Source: Sinomicrobium weinanense
GTDB lineage: Bacteria > Bacteroidota > Bacteroidia > Flavobacteriales > Flavobacteriaceae
DNA length: 64,000 nucleotides
NCBI RefSeq assembly: GCF_018863395.1
Contig: NZ_JAHKRR010000011.1
Coordinates: 1-64,000, forward strand
Direction: 5' to 3'
Position numbers and translations under genes: made by a program. Positions 53,820 to 61,954 of the stretch are shown here, piece by piece. How positions within the stretch are numbered: position 1 is the first letter of the stretch; each line of letters opens with the position of its first letter. The notes below the pieces were generated by a model. The model saw only the letters and a list, made by a program, of their open reading frames with translations, had not been told where the DNA came from and did no database searches.

Positions 53820-54710
53820 TTATTTCTTGTGGACTTCTTTTGATATATTCAATTCTTTGAGAAAATTCCCTAGAACAGGATTATCCTTAAGGTCATTAAA
53901 ATAACAGGAGATCACTGATTGTTGCGATATGAAATCCAATTTAAATGTCCGGATATCTGCCAACAAACCATCCAGGCCACATTGGGGAATAATGGAAATT
54001 CCCAAACCACATTCAACCATCCTAACAATCAGATCCAACTGGTGAACTTCGTGTATTACATGAGGATAATATGCTGCCATATTACATATCCTTGTAATTT
54101 GATCATGCAACCCTCTTGCCAAATATCGGGGAAAAGAAATATATGACATATTCGACAATTGCTGAAAATCTTCGATCTTCGATACAGTGCCTTTAAAATG
54201 ACGAGGAGTAACCAAAACAAAAGGTTCCTTATAAAAATCGTAAAGATTTAAACCCCTCGCAAAAATAGGACCTCTCAGAAAACCAATATCGGCATCACCG
54301 GACTTTATTAATTGAATCTGCTCTCTTGTAGTATACTGACTGATCTTTATTTTAACAGAGGGATATTTCCTTATAAATCTTTTTAAATAGGGCATTAATC
54401 TTTGAATAATTGAGCCTACCAGAGTAATATGTAATTCCCCTTTTTGTCCATGAACTATTTTTTTGACTTCCGACTTCATTTCGGATAAATTGGCCAATAA
54501 TACATCTCCACGTTGTTTTAAATATTCTCCCGCCGGGGTTAATGTGACATTCCGTTGGTCCCGCTTAAGCAAAAGACACTCTAGTTCTTCTTCTAATTGT
54601 TGAATTGCACGACTTAGTGGTGGCTGGGTGATATGGAGTTTTTTAGCGGCATTTCCAAAGTGCAGTTCATCAGCCAATACACAGAAATAATACAGATTAT
54701 TCTTTTTCAT
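53820..54710 (-). CDS. LysR-family transcriptional regulator
   Basis: A 296-residue regulator. The N-terminal winged helix-turn-helix (about 1-62) contains NAAKKLHITQPPLSRAIQQL; a LysR substrate-binding domain follows (about 88-290). It is transcribed away from the NIPSNAP gene; the shared 153-bp region holds a perfect 11-bp dyad at 54752-54779, the likely LysR operator. The gene is visibly AT-richer than its neighbours and lies between two same-orientation IS remnants, indicating acquisition by transfer. The inducer is unknown. Confidence 0.9.
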   Translation of the reverse strand: MKKNNLYYFCVLADELHFGNAAKKLHITQPPLSRAIQQLEEELECLLLKRDQRNVTLTPAGEYLKQRGDVLLANLSEMKSEVKKIVHGQKGELHITLVGSIIQRLMPYLKRFIRKYPSVKIKISQYTTREQIQLIKSGDADIGFLRGPIFARGLNLYDFYKEPFVLVTPRHFKGTVSKIEDFQQLSNMSYISFPRYLARGLHDQITRICNMAAYYPHVIHEVHQLDLIVRMVECGLGISIIPQCGLDGLLADIRTFKLDFISQQSVISCYFNDLKDNPVLGNFLKELNISKEVHKK

Positions 54711-54751
54711 ACCGAATAAGTATTAATAGATTGTTCGCAGAGCATCAAAGG

Positions 54752-54779
54752 TATTATATTTTTGGATCAAAATATAATA
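54752..54779 (+). promoter_or_regulatory. Perfect dyad (LysR operator candidate) overlapping a -7 element
   Basis: TATTATATTTT (54752-54762) and AAAATATAATA (54769-54779) form a perfect 11-bp dyad around TGGATC. The left arm and spacer contain TATTTTTG (54757-54764), a perfect -7 element pointing to the NIPSNAP gene. The dyad is 42 bp upstream of the LysR start codon. Confidence 0.6.
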
Positions 54780-54863
54780 TCAACATATGAAACATCATAT
54801 TCATATAGGAACCCAAATAATATACCCGGATTAGCACAATCTGATCATAAAACAATAAATACA

Positions 54864-55217
54864 ATGGAAAATCATTTAAACACAAAAAACTCCAAGGAAG
54901 TATATCAATTAAGGATTTACGAATTATTTGAGAAAAATGAAACAGAATTTTATGAACGAATGCGAGAATACGTTGTTCGGATTATGAAAAAATACGAATT
55001 TAATATTTTAGGAACCTGGAAGTCTAAATTCAATGGACGCATCGAGTTCGTATACCTATTAAAATGGCCCGATGAAAAAACCATGACTGCACAATGGAAA
55101 AAATTTATGGCGGACCAGGAATGGAATCAAATAAAAGATCAAACAACCATTAAATACGGAAATATGGTTGGAGATATTGAAAACAGGGTGCTGTCTGTGG
55201 CGTACCCGGGACATTAA
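54864..55217 (+). CDS. NIPSNAP family protein
   Basis: 117 residues from the ATG at 54864; an in-frame TTG at 54762 would add 34 residues that look non-conserved. It begins with the family motif VYQLRIYELFE, followed by a ferredoxin-like alpha/beta-barrel fold pattern (FYERMREYVVRIMKKYEF, then IEFVYLLKWPDEKTMTAQW). Bacterial NIPSNAP proteins are often linked to small-molecule turnover, but the substrate is unknown. Divergent from the LysR gene, which probably controls it; strongly AT-rich. Confidence 0.82.
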   Translation: MENHLNTKNSKEVYQLRIYELFEKNETEFYERMREYVVRIMKKYEFNILGTWKSKFNGRIEFVYLLKWPDEKTMTAQWKKFMADQEWNQIKDQTTIKYGNMVGDIENRVLSVAYPGH

Positions 55218-55318
55218 TAACTATACCCTGTCTTGTTTAAACGGAGATGATTTTCAAAAATCTCTGTATTGGGTTTGTGACCTAGGACCACGAAAAATCC
55301 AGTTACAGGAATTTCCAT

Positions 55319-55492
55319 GAACTATATAATCTAACGATATGCCATAGAGCGTACTAATGCATGGATGGACAGCTTTCGTTCACTCCTCAACAGGTTTGAC
55401 ACCACAACGGAAAGCTGGAAAGGCTTCAACTACCTGTGCTTCGTGGTCCTGACACTAAAAAAATTCAAAATAAAAAAGCCTAAAATGAGTTC
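55319..55492 (+). pseudogene. Truncated, frameshifted right end of the same IS5-type element
   Basis: Aligns with 53583-53753 over its whole length at roughly 90% or more identity by eye, in the same orientation. It has a one-base insertion (TAACGATATG versus TAAGATATG) that shifts the transposase frame, and a decayed terminal repeat (GCCTAAAATGAGTTC). The left part of the element is missing. Together with the copy at 53205 it brackets the LysR-NIPSNAP pair. Confidence 0.85.
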
Positions 55493-55579
55493 AATTATAA
55501 AATTATCATCCATTTGAAAAGCGAAATTTCATAATTTCGTTCTTTCTTTTCAAGTACAACAGTTTAACCTGATGAAGTT

Positions 55580-56209
55580 ATGGGAATAGAAAATTTTCTG
55601 GCCTTCGTGGTCACGGCCGTAATTTTTATTATAACCCCCGGTATAGACACCGTGTTTGTTCTAAATAAATCTATCAGCCAGGGAAAAAAAGCCGGACTTT
55701 ATTCCACCCTGGGGATCAATTCGGGGATTTTGGTACATACGGTTTTTGCCGCTTTGGGACTTTCCATGATCGTGGCAAAATCGGTTGTGATATTTATGGC
55801 TATCAAGTATATAGGTGCGGCTTACCTGATCTACCTGGGCATTGCAAAACTTATGACCAAAAAAGGCACAGTGCCTGTTTACGGAAAGGGGCAACCCCAA
55901 AAAACAAGCAGGCAAAATTATTTTTCCGGGCTTGTGACCAATATTTTGAATCCAAAGGTAGCCCTTTTTTTCATAGCGTTTTTTCCGCAGTTCATAAATC
56001 CGGCCCAGCTTCAGAACCCCTTGCCTTTTATGTTATTGGGCGGCACTTTTGCGCTTTTGAGTACGGTGTGGTTTCTTATACTCACATTTTTTGCCGGGAC
56101 ATTTTCCAAAAAGTTTACGGAGCACCCGAAGGTGGATTACTGGATGAACAAATTCTCGGGAGCCGTTTTTATTTTAATGGGACTGAAGATCGCTTTTACC
56201 AGAAAATAA
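55580..56209 (+). CDS. LysE/RhtB family amino-acid exporter
   Basis: A 209-residue inner-membrane protein with six predicted helices. The signature TPGIDTVFVLNKSISQGKKAGL (about 18-40) with the conserved GI at the next helix (LGINSGILVHTVFAALG) is typical of LysE/RhtB translocators, which export amino acids or related small molecules. Substrate not predictable. It is a single gene just after the IS remnant, GC content back to the local norm. Confidence 0.88.
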   Translation: MGIENFLAFVVTAVIFIITPGIDTVFVLNKSISQGKKAGLYSTLGINSGILVHTVFAALGLSMIVAKSVVIFMAIKYIGAAYLIYLGIAKLMTKKGTVPVYGKGQPQKTSRQNYFSGLVTNILNPKVALFFIAFFPQFINPAQLQNPLPFMLLGGTFALLSTVWFLILTFFAGTFSKKFTEHPKVDYWMNKFSGAVFILMGLKIAFTRK

Positions 56210-56276
56210 AATATGGCCGGGGAGTATTCCGGCTTGCATTTTAACCTGTTGCATCCCCCATGTATAATTATTAAAA

Positions 56277-56966
56277 ATGAATATACCCGTGAAATCAGAT
56301 ATAACCAAACTGGACAATCCGGTGTGGTATTCCCTCAACGAAACACATCGTGAATTTTCCATGCCCTATGAAAGTGTAAAATTCTACCAACCGGAAGTCT
56401 GTCCTTTCGGAGGTTTTAAAAACATTCATAGTGCCAATGATATAGAAGAATATGCAAAGCTGGAGGATAATTTCTTTGTTGTAGGAGAAAAACCGCATCT
56501 CGGGCCTTCCCTGAAATTGCAAAAAGAACTGGTGTGCGATCAAATGATACTGGAGCAGGAAGTAGAAATAGAGCCCGGGAATGAAATTATTGAATTGAAA
56601 AAAGAACACCAACAAGATCTATCCGATCTCGTAAATCTGGTTATGCCCGGGTATTTTAAGAAGAACACCACTCTCCTGGGCAACTATTACGGTATATTTG
56701 CAGACCATAAATTGATTGCCGTTACCGGTGAGCGCATGAAGATGGATGCATATACCGAGGTAAGTGCCGTAGTTACGCATCCGGAGCACGCAGGGAAAGG
56801 CTATGCCAAACAATTGGTGTCCCATACCTGTAAACAGATATTGGACAAAGGAAAACACCCCTATCTACATGTTGCGGAGACTAACACCGGAGCCATAAAA
56901 CTGTATGAAAAACTGGGATTTGTATTTCGGCGAAAAATGAGTTTCTGGAATTTGATCAATCAATAG
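56277..56966 (+). CDS. GNAT family N-acetyltransferase (FR47-like)
   Basis: A 229-residue protein. The C-terminal ~100 residues form the GNAT fold; the acetyl-CoA loop is visible as VVTHPEHAGKGYAKQLV, followed by YLHVAETNTGAIKLYEKLGF. The N-terminal ~110 residues are family-specific (FR47/GCN5-related). The substrate is unknown. It follows the LysE gene by 67 bp. Confidence 0.85.
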   Translation: MNIPVKSDITKLDNPVWYSLNETHREFSMPYESVKFYQPEVCPFGGFKNIHSANDIEEYAKLEDNFFVVGEKPHLGPSLKLQKELVCDQMILEQEVEIEPGNEIIELKKEHQQDLSDLVNLVMPGYFKKNTTLLGNYYGIFADHKLIAVTGERMKMDAYTEVSAVVTHPEHAGKGYAKQLVSHTCKQILDKGKHPYLHVAETNTGAIKLYEKLGFVFRRKMSFWNLINQ

Positions 56967-56994
56967 AAAGATTTCCCGATATAAAAACGGAAAC

Positions 56995-57465
56995 ATGAAT
57001 CACAACCAAAACATGAAAGCACCATATTTAATAACGATCATCATAATTATAACCCTGCAATCCTGTACAACCGGAATAAAACGAGGCCAATCCTCCATAA
57101 CGGGCACCTGGAAACTGGTTTCCGGGATGACCATCGAAGGGCGGGACACTGTATTTACCGACTATACCAAAGGGCAGGAAATGATAAAAATAATCAACGA
57201 CTCCCATTTTGCCTTTTTACGGCACGACCTGAACGGCGGCAGGGACAGCACTGCCATTTTTGTCTCCGGCGGAGGCACCTATTCCCTGGACGGAAATACT
57301 TATACCGAACACCTGGAATACTGCAATTCCCGGGAATGGGAAAACAACAGTTTTGAACTGGAATATCAGATAGCAGGTGATACCTTAAGTACCAAAGGCA
57401 TTGAAAAAATAGAAGAAGCGGGTGTAGACCATATGAATATTGAGAAATATGTGCGGTTAAAATAG
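56995..57465 (+). CDS. Small lipoprotein, lipocalin-like
   Basis: A 156-residue lipoprotein (start at 56995 or 57013). The hydrophobic signal (LITIIIIITLQSC) ends in a lipobox cysteine at about residue 24. The mature part begins with a GTWKLVSG motif and alternating strands, typical of lipocalin-like membrane-attached proteins in Bacteroidota. Convergent with a second lipoprotein gene; the stops are only 5 bp apart. No precise function. Confidence 0.7.
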   Translation: MNHNQNMKAPYLITIIIIITLQSCTTGIKRGQSSITGTWKLVSGMTIEGRDTVFTDYTKGQEMIKIINDSHFAFLRHDLNGGRDSTAIFVSGGGTYSLDGNTYTEHLEYCNSREWENNSFELEYQIAGDTLSTKGIEKIEEAGVDHMNIEKYVRLK

Positions 57466-57470
57466 CGGGG

Positions 57471-57938
57471 TCATTTCACTATTTTATAAAAAGAACTGCC
57501 CCAGTCACAGATTACTGCTCCATTTATCAAGGCTTCCTCGTCCGGGCGAAAGTACAGGTGTTCTTCGTTATTGCCCGAACAGCTTACAATAATCGGGTTG
57601 TCTTTATCCGTATAAGTAAGAGAGAAAAAAACCTCACCTTCGTTTTCAACAATGGAAAATGTTCCGTGGCCGGTCATTGTTCCGTTTTTCTTCACCCTGG
57701 TCTTGGTAAAGGTACTGTCTGAATAGAGCATATAGGTCTCCTGCCATTCCATATCCTCTCCTGTGGCTTCTGACCCTTCGAAAGCGCCTTTGGTTTTAAA
57801 TAATTCCCATTTCTGCGGATAGGGATGGTTTAAAAGAGGGTTTTCAATTACGGGGTTTTCATCTGTGGGATTGTCGTCGTCAGAACAGGAAAAGAGCAAA
57901 ACGACAAGTGGTAAAAGAATCAGTGCACGAAGGTTCAT
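57471..57938 (-). CDS. Small lipoprotein of unknown function
   Basis: A 155-residue protein with a lipoprotein signal (LLPLVVLLFSC, lipobox Cys at about 18), followed by the acidic SDDDNPTDENPV linker, the export signal for surface lipoproteins in Bacteroidota. The rest has a beta-rich, lipocalin-like pattern (PYPQKWELFKTKGAFEG). The acidic residues after the cysteine suggest cell-surface exposure. No named family. Confidence 0.7.
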   Translation of the reverse strand: MNLRALILLPLVVLLFSCSDDDNPTDENPVIENPLLNHPYPQKWELFKTKGAFEGSEATGEDMEWQETYMLYSDSTFTKTRVKKNGTMTGHGTFSIVENEGEVFFSLTYTDKDNPIIVSCSGNNEEHLYFRPDEEALINGAVICDWGSSFYKIVK

Positions 57939-58015
57939 AATTGTAATGTTTTTGATCTGTTATATAGATGGAAGAATACCGGGTAGGTTGCGTTCCGGTG
58001 GCCCTGAATTCCCCT

Positions 58016-58048
58016 GGCGCTCGTTTGAGCGTAGCGGAAACGAGTGCC
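58016..58048. repeat. Dispersed GGCGCTCGTTT hairpin
   Basis: GGCGCTCGTTT (58016-58026) pairs with AAACGAGTGCC (58038-58048), with one mismatch. Related units are at 61119-61141, about 62515-62528 and 63078-63090. It lies between the lipoprotein gene and the Crp/Fnr gene. Confidence 0.6.
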
Positions 58049-58172
58049 TCCTTGTAAGGTATGATTATGGTGTGGAATGGATGAACGGAACCTTTTACAA
58101 CAAAGATCAGGACTATTTATTTGAAAGTTCCCAAAACCTCAGTAAATTGGCCTTTCCTTATTCCTTCGCCCT

Positions 58173-58748
58173 ATGAGCAGTGTACTTTATGATCATATTA
58201 AACAATTTATACCAACGGCTCAAATACCGTATGAAGATATCGATACCTGTTTTGACCGCCTGGGTTTAGCCAAGAAGGAGACCCTCATAGAGGCCGGTGA
58301 AAAATGCGATAAGGCATATTTTGTGGAAAAAGGTTGCCTCCATGCCTATTTTATTGATGACAATGGTGTAGAAAAGACCGTGCAATTTGCTATTGAAAAG
58401 TGGTGGATCACCGATTTTCTGGCCTTTCGTTATCAAAACAAGACCGATTTTTACATTCAGGCTGTAGAAGTATCCGAAGTACTTTATATCACCCGTAATA
58501 AGCTAGAGGAATTGTTTGCCCGCCATCCGGAAATGGAAGGGTATTTCAGGCAGGTCTATGAAATTGGCTATGGAGCGGCTATAATGCGGATTAAGTATAT
58601 CTTCAATTATTCCAAGGAAGAAATATTTTTTCATTTTGCCAACCAGTTCCCTGAATTTGTAAACCGGGTACCACAATATTTGCTGGCTACCTATCTGGGA
58701 TTAACACCCGAATACCTCAGTAAATTAAGAGGCCGGAAGTTTTCTTGA
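58173..58748 (+). CDS. Crp/Fnr family transcriptional regulator
   Basis: A 191-residue regulator. The cyclic-nucleotide-binding-like beta-roll covers about 20-130 (LIEAGEKCDKAYFVEKGCLHAYF), and a short C-terminal helix-turn-helix contains YLLATYLGLTPEYLSKLRG. No FNR cysteine cluster is evident, so it is not an oxygen sensor of the classical FNR type; the ligand is unknown. A dyad overlapping its stop codon and the promoter of the next gene suggests it controls the AhpD-like and PfpI genes. Confidence 0.88.
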   Translation: MSSVLYDHIKQFIPTAQIPYEDIDTCFDRLGLAKKETLIEAGEKCDKAYFVEKGCLHAYFIDDNGVEKTVQFAIEKWWITDFLAFRYQNKTDFYIQAVEVSEVLYITRNKLEELFARHPEMEGYFRQVYEIGYGAAIMRIKYIFNYSKEEIFFHFANQFPEFVNRVPQYLLATYLGLTPEYLSKLRGRKFS

Positions 58749-58788
58749 ACTGGTTCAAGTTTTTTCCGTAATACACGGGGTACCTTTG
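58744..58788 (+). promoter_or_regulatory. Crp/Fnr-type operator and -7 element of the AhpD-like/PfpI operon
   Basis: CTTGAACTGGTTCAAG (58744-58759) is a perfect dyad (CTTGAAC-TG-GTTCAAG) overlapping the regulator's stop codon. TACCTTTG (58781-58788), a perfect TAnnTTTG, follows. With a start near 58793, the dyad centre is close to -41.5, the classical class II activator position of Crp/Fnr proteins. The leader would be about 20 nt. Confidence 0.65.
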
Positions 58789-58814
58789 TTTTATACTTTT
58801 AAAAAAACATAAAA

Positions 58815-59255
58815 ATGGAACAGAGAATTCAAATCGACGCTATCGAACCGCAGGCTTACAAAGCCATGTTCGCCATGGGAAAGTACCTGAATCAAAACGA
58901 ACTTTCCGAGACACATAAAGGACTTATAAAAATGAGGGCCTCCCTGATCAACAAATGTGCATTTTGCATAGACCTGCATACCCTGGAAGCCTTGAAACAG
59001 GGCGAAACAGAACAAAGAATACGTTTGCTGCCCGCATGGCAGGAAACGGACCTGTTTACCGAAGAAGAACAGATCCTCCTCAAAGTTACCGAAGAAGTGA
59101 CCTTGATAAGCCACCAGGGACTGAGCGAGGAAACGTATAAAAAAGCACTGGCCGTATTCGGGGAAAAATACCTCGCCCAGATGATCATGGAGATCATCGC
59201 TATAAACTCCTGGAACAGGATTGCTGTGAGTACCAACAAATTCATCACAAAATAA
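58815..59255 (+). CDS. AhpD-like carboxymuconolactone decarboxylase family protein
   Basis: A 146-residue cytoplasmic protein of the AhpD/CMD superfamily. The redox motif C48-AF-C51 with His55 (NKCAFCIDLHTLEAL) is the AhpD-type active site used in peroxide-related thiol chemistry, so this is likely a small peroxidase or disulfide reductase and not a decarboxylase. It starts 12 bp before the PfpI gene in one operon. Confidence 0.88.
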   Translation: MEQRIQIDAIEPQAYKAMFAMGKYLNQNELSETHKGLIKMRASLINKCAFCIDLHTLEALKQGETEQRIRLLPAWQETDLFTEEEQILLKVTEEVTLISHQGLSEETYKKALAVFGEKYLAQMIMEIIAINSWNRIAVSTNKFITK

Positions 59256-59267
59256 AAACAGACTTAT

Positions 59268-60020
59268 ATGAAAACACTTAAAATAGTTACCCTGGCCCTG
59301 ATGGGCCTTTTAGTGAGCTGTAATGCAGATAAAGCCGAAAGCAAGAACCAGAACGAGGGCAACAATCCCGTCGTAGAGAAAGTTGCAGAGAAAAAAGCAC
59401 CTCTGAAACAGATCAAAAAAGGGTTGCCCACGATCGGACTGATCATGTATAACCAGGTATTGATGACAGAGGTGACCGCCCCCATAGATGTCTTTACAAA
59501 ACCTTCTGAAGAAGGGGTGCAACTGTTTAACGTGATCACCATAGCCGAGACCATGGACCCCGTTGTGAGTGAAGAAGGCCTGATTATGCTCCCAGATTAT
59601 ACGTTTAGCAATTGTCCCGAGCTCGATATTATTTTCGTGCCGAGTGCTTACGATATGAGTACAACGGTAAAGAACGACAACATTGTCAACTTTATAAAAC
59701 AACAGAATACTCATACCGATTACACGGTAAGCAATTGTGCCGGGGCCCATCTCATCGGCGAATCGGGGATAGCGGACGGAATGAAAATAGTAACATATAT
59801 CGGCGGGGGAGAAGAACTCCAGGAAAATTATCCGAACCTCAAGGTACAGGACGATGCCTCGGTAAGCTATGTAGAAGACGGTAAATTCATTTCCTCCAAC
59901 GGAAATCTTGCCAGTTATATATCTTCGCTGGAGTTACTCGAAAAACTCACCGATAAAAAACACCGGAAGCGTGTAGAAGCGAATTTATATCTGGACAGGC
60001 TCCAAAACTGGGGGAAATAA
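59268..60020 (+). CDS. DJ-1/PfpI family lipoprotein
   Basis: A 250-residue protein with a lipoprotein signal (LVSC, Cys18), so it is anchored in the periplasm or outer membrane. The DJ-1/PfpI domain covers about 52-240; the reactive cysteine is Cys157 in YTVSNCAGAHLIGE, and the strand YTFSNCPELDIIFVPSAYD precedes it. Members act as glyoxalases, deglycases, chaperones or regulators; a periplasmic lipoprotein form is unusual. It shares an operon with the AhpD-like protein, suggesting a stress role (inference). Confidence 0.85.
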   Translation: MKTLKIVTLALMGLLVSCNADKAESKNQNEGNNPVVEKVAEKKAPLKQIKKGLPTIGLIMYNQVLMTEVTAPIDVFTKPSEEGVQLFNVITIAETMDPVVSEEGLIMLPDYTFSNCPELDIIFVPSAYDMSTTVKNDNIVNFIKQQNTHTDYTVSNCAGAHLIGESGIADGMKIVTYIGGGEELQENYPNLKVQDDASVSYVEDGKFISSNGNLASYISSLELLEKLTDKKHRKRVEANLYLDRLQNWGK

Positions 60021-60069
60021 AAGCAACCTTTTTATCATCCGCGACCCCTGCCAGGATGTAAGACTGTAG

Positions 60070-60116
60070 GACTTAAGACGTAGGACTAAAATATGATGGG
60101 GCCTACGTCTTAAGTC
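60070..60116. terminator. Convergent-gene stem-loop
   Basis: GACTTAAGACGTAGG (60070-60084) pairs perfectly with CCTACGTCTTAAGTC (60102-60116) over 15 bp. It lies between the convergent PfpI and GNAT genes. No U-tract, so it could also be a repeat. Confidence 0.6.
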
Positions 60117-60139
60117 TTGAAGTTGCGGATCAAAAAAAG

Positions 60140-60697
60140 TCACTTTCTGCATTGCAGATGTTCCATGCTTTTCCCCGCGAGGGTCTTTTCTCCTACAATT
60201 TCAAACCCCAATCTCAGGTATAATTTTTTGGCCAGGGGATTGTCTTTATCTACCAGCAATCCCAGTATTTTGTTTTCTTTTTGAACATATTTATCGATCA
60301 GGAACCGAAGCATTTTTGAACCGACGCCCTTACCCTGTTGATCGGGATTTACGCCTATACAATCAATATAGAACTCACCTGCCTGGGTTTCACTTTCAAG
60401 GTTGAGCTCCCGGTTGAACCGTGCTTTTATTTCTTCGCTGACTGGTTTCCTGAGTGCCTTGAGTTGCGCTCCGTCATATACAAGGGCAGCCGCGATAACT
60501 TTATTTTCATTTTCGGCTACCCAGCAGTTTTCATAAGAATACTGATTGCCTTTCCGGGCTATCAGATCTTCGAGGAGTAGCGTTGCTTTTTCAGGATTAT
60601 TCTCCCCGATAAACTGACGGGCTATCTCACCCATGGCCAGCATTATATAAGGGGCTATGATTTGGGAGTCTTCTCTTGTCGCTTTTCGGATGATCAT
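60140..60697 (-). CDS. GNAT family N-acetyltransferase
   Basis: A 185-residue acetyltransferase. The acetyl-CoA loop is visible as GVNPDQQGKGVGSKMLRFL, followed by DKDNPLAKKLYLRLGFEIVG at the end of the fold. The substrate is unknown. A 240-bp upstream region holds nothing recognised. Confidence 0.88.
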   Translation of the reverse strand: MIIRKATREDSQIIAPYIMLAMGEIARQFIGENNPEKATLLLEDLIARKGNQYSYENCWVAENENKVIAAALVYDGAQLKALRKPVSEEIKARFNRELNLESETQAGEFYIDCIGVNPDQQGKGVGSKMLRFLIDKYVQKENKILGLLVDKDNPLAKKLYLRLGFEIVGEKTLAGKSMEHLQCRK

Positions 60698-60938
60698 AAA
60701 AACACGATTTCAAATGATCCGAAATTTACACAAATTTCCCGCCGCCATTGGAGAAGATCATGGTTTTTAGAATAAATTAACTTGGGAAGCAGGTATGCAC
60801 TCCAACGTGTGCCCGGGATCAGAGCGGCAATTTGCTGATCCATAACAAGGAACAATAGGGAGTGTAGCCGAAAATGGTTATATTTACAGTATATTAACCA
60901 TGGTTTTAATGTACTTTTTGTAGCATAAATTCTGGAAT

Positions 60939-61109
60939 ATGAAAAATATACTTTTATTGATCGGTCTTGTATTTTCAACAATAGGGTTAATGGCTTTTTT
61001 TCTTTTTGAAATTAGAGTATTGGGATACTTTATATTAGCCCTGGGTTTTTTATGCTGTTTAACAAACCTGATCTTACAAATAAATAAAAAGGAAAAAATT
61101 AAATCTTAA
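60939..61109 (+). CDS. Small two-helix membrane protein (56 residues)
   Basis: An ATG at 60939 opens 57 codons to TAA at 61107-61109. The peptide begins MKNILLLIGLVFSTIG and has two hydrophobic segments (about 3-23 and 28-48) and a Lys-rich tail (NKKEKIKS). The good start context, membrane-protein composition and fitting intergenic space support a real gene. No family known. Confidence 0.6.
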   Translation: MKNILLLIGLVFSTIGLMAFFLFEIRVLGYFILALGFLCCLTNLILQINKKEKIKS

Positions 61110-61118
61110 TACAGGCCT

Positions 61119-61141
61119 GGCGTTCGTTTACAACGAATGCC
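61119..61141. repeat. Dispersed GGCGTTCGTT hairpin
   Basis: GGCGTTCGTT and AACGAATGCC pair around TAC with one mispair. Related to 58016-58048. It lies 10 bp after the small membrane gene's stop and just before the DUF2461 gene. Confidence 0.55.
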
Positions 61142-61165
61142 ATCACCCAGCCAAAACCTTCTGTT

Positions 61166-61831
61166 ATGATCTCCAAAGAAACCCTTACCTTTCTGAAAGA
61201 ACTTAAAACCAATAACGATCGGGACTGGTTTAACGAAAACAAAAAGCGGTTCAAGGCAGCAGAAGCCGAGATAAAAAATACCGGTAATATCGTTTTTGAA
61301 AAGATGAAAATGCACGATGCTCTGGACCGTGTCAAACTTTTCAGGATATACCGTGATGTACGTTTTTCGGCCAACAAGCAACCTTACAAAACCCATTTCG
61401 GACTTAGCTTCCACAGGCAAAAACCGGAGTTCAGAGGGGGGTATTACCTGCATATAGAACCAAAAAATTCCTTTATGGCCACAGGGTTCTGGCAGCCCGA
61501 AAAAAATGATCTGCACCGCATTCGCAAGGAGATTGAAATGGACGATTCCGAAATGAAGGAGATCATTAACGATGAAACCTTTCAATCCGTTTGGGGCCAG
61601 CTCAAAGGGGAGGAGGTAAAAACAGCGCCCAAAGGTTTTAACAGGGACCATCCGGCCATAGACCTGATCCGGAAAAAGCAGTATATCTTCACCAAAAATC
61701 TTACGGATAATGAAGTGCTGAGCAAGGATTTTCCGGAACTGGTAGACCAGTCATTCCGGGCCATACGCCCTTATTTCGATTATATGAGCGAGGTGCTTAC
61801 CACCGATTTGAACGGGGTTTCGATGATCTGA
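61166..61831 (+). CDS. DUF2461 family protein
   Basis: A 221-residue cytoplasmic protein matching the DUF2461 (TIGR02453) family: LTFLKELKTNNDRDWFNENK at the start, then LFRIYRDVRFSANKQPYKTH in the middle and GGYYLHIEPKNSFMATGFWQP. These Asn/Arg/Trp-rich motifs are diagnostic. The family has no firmly known function. It is a single gene. Confidence 0.9.
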   Translation: MISKETLTFLKELKTNNDRDWFNENKKRFKAAEAEIKNTGNIVFEKMKMHDALDRVKLFRIYRDVRFSANKQPYKTHFGLSFHRQKPEFRGGYYLHIEPKNSFMATGFWQPEKNDLHRIRKEIEMDDSEMKEIINDETFQSVWGQLKGEEVKTAPKGFNRDHPAIDLIRKKQYIFTKNLTDNEVLSKDFPELVDQSFRAIRPYFDYMSEVLTTDLNGVSMI

Positions 61832-61954
61832 ATTTTAAAGGGTAACCTTTGTGTACATGAATCCGTTGCGTTGTTGCACAGAGATTCCACAAAGCAGGCC
61901 CAAAGTGATACAACGGGTTGTATGGAAATTAAGAGTATAACTCCATAAAATAAG

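Noticed and set aside
53753-55319. Active composite transposon
   Set aside because: Neither flanking IS copy encodes an intact transposase, and the second is truncated and frameshifted. The structure is a remnant.
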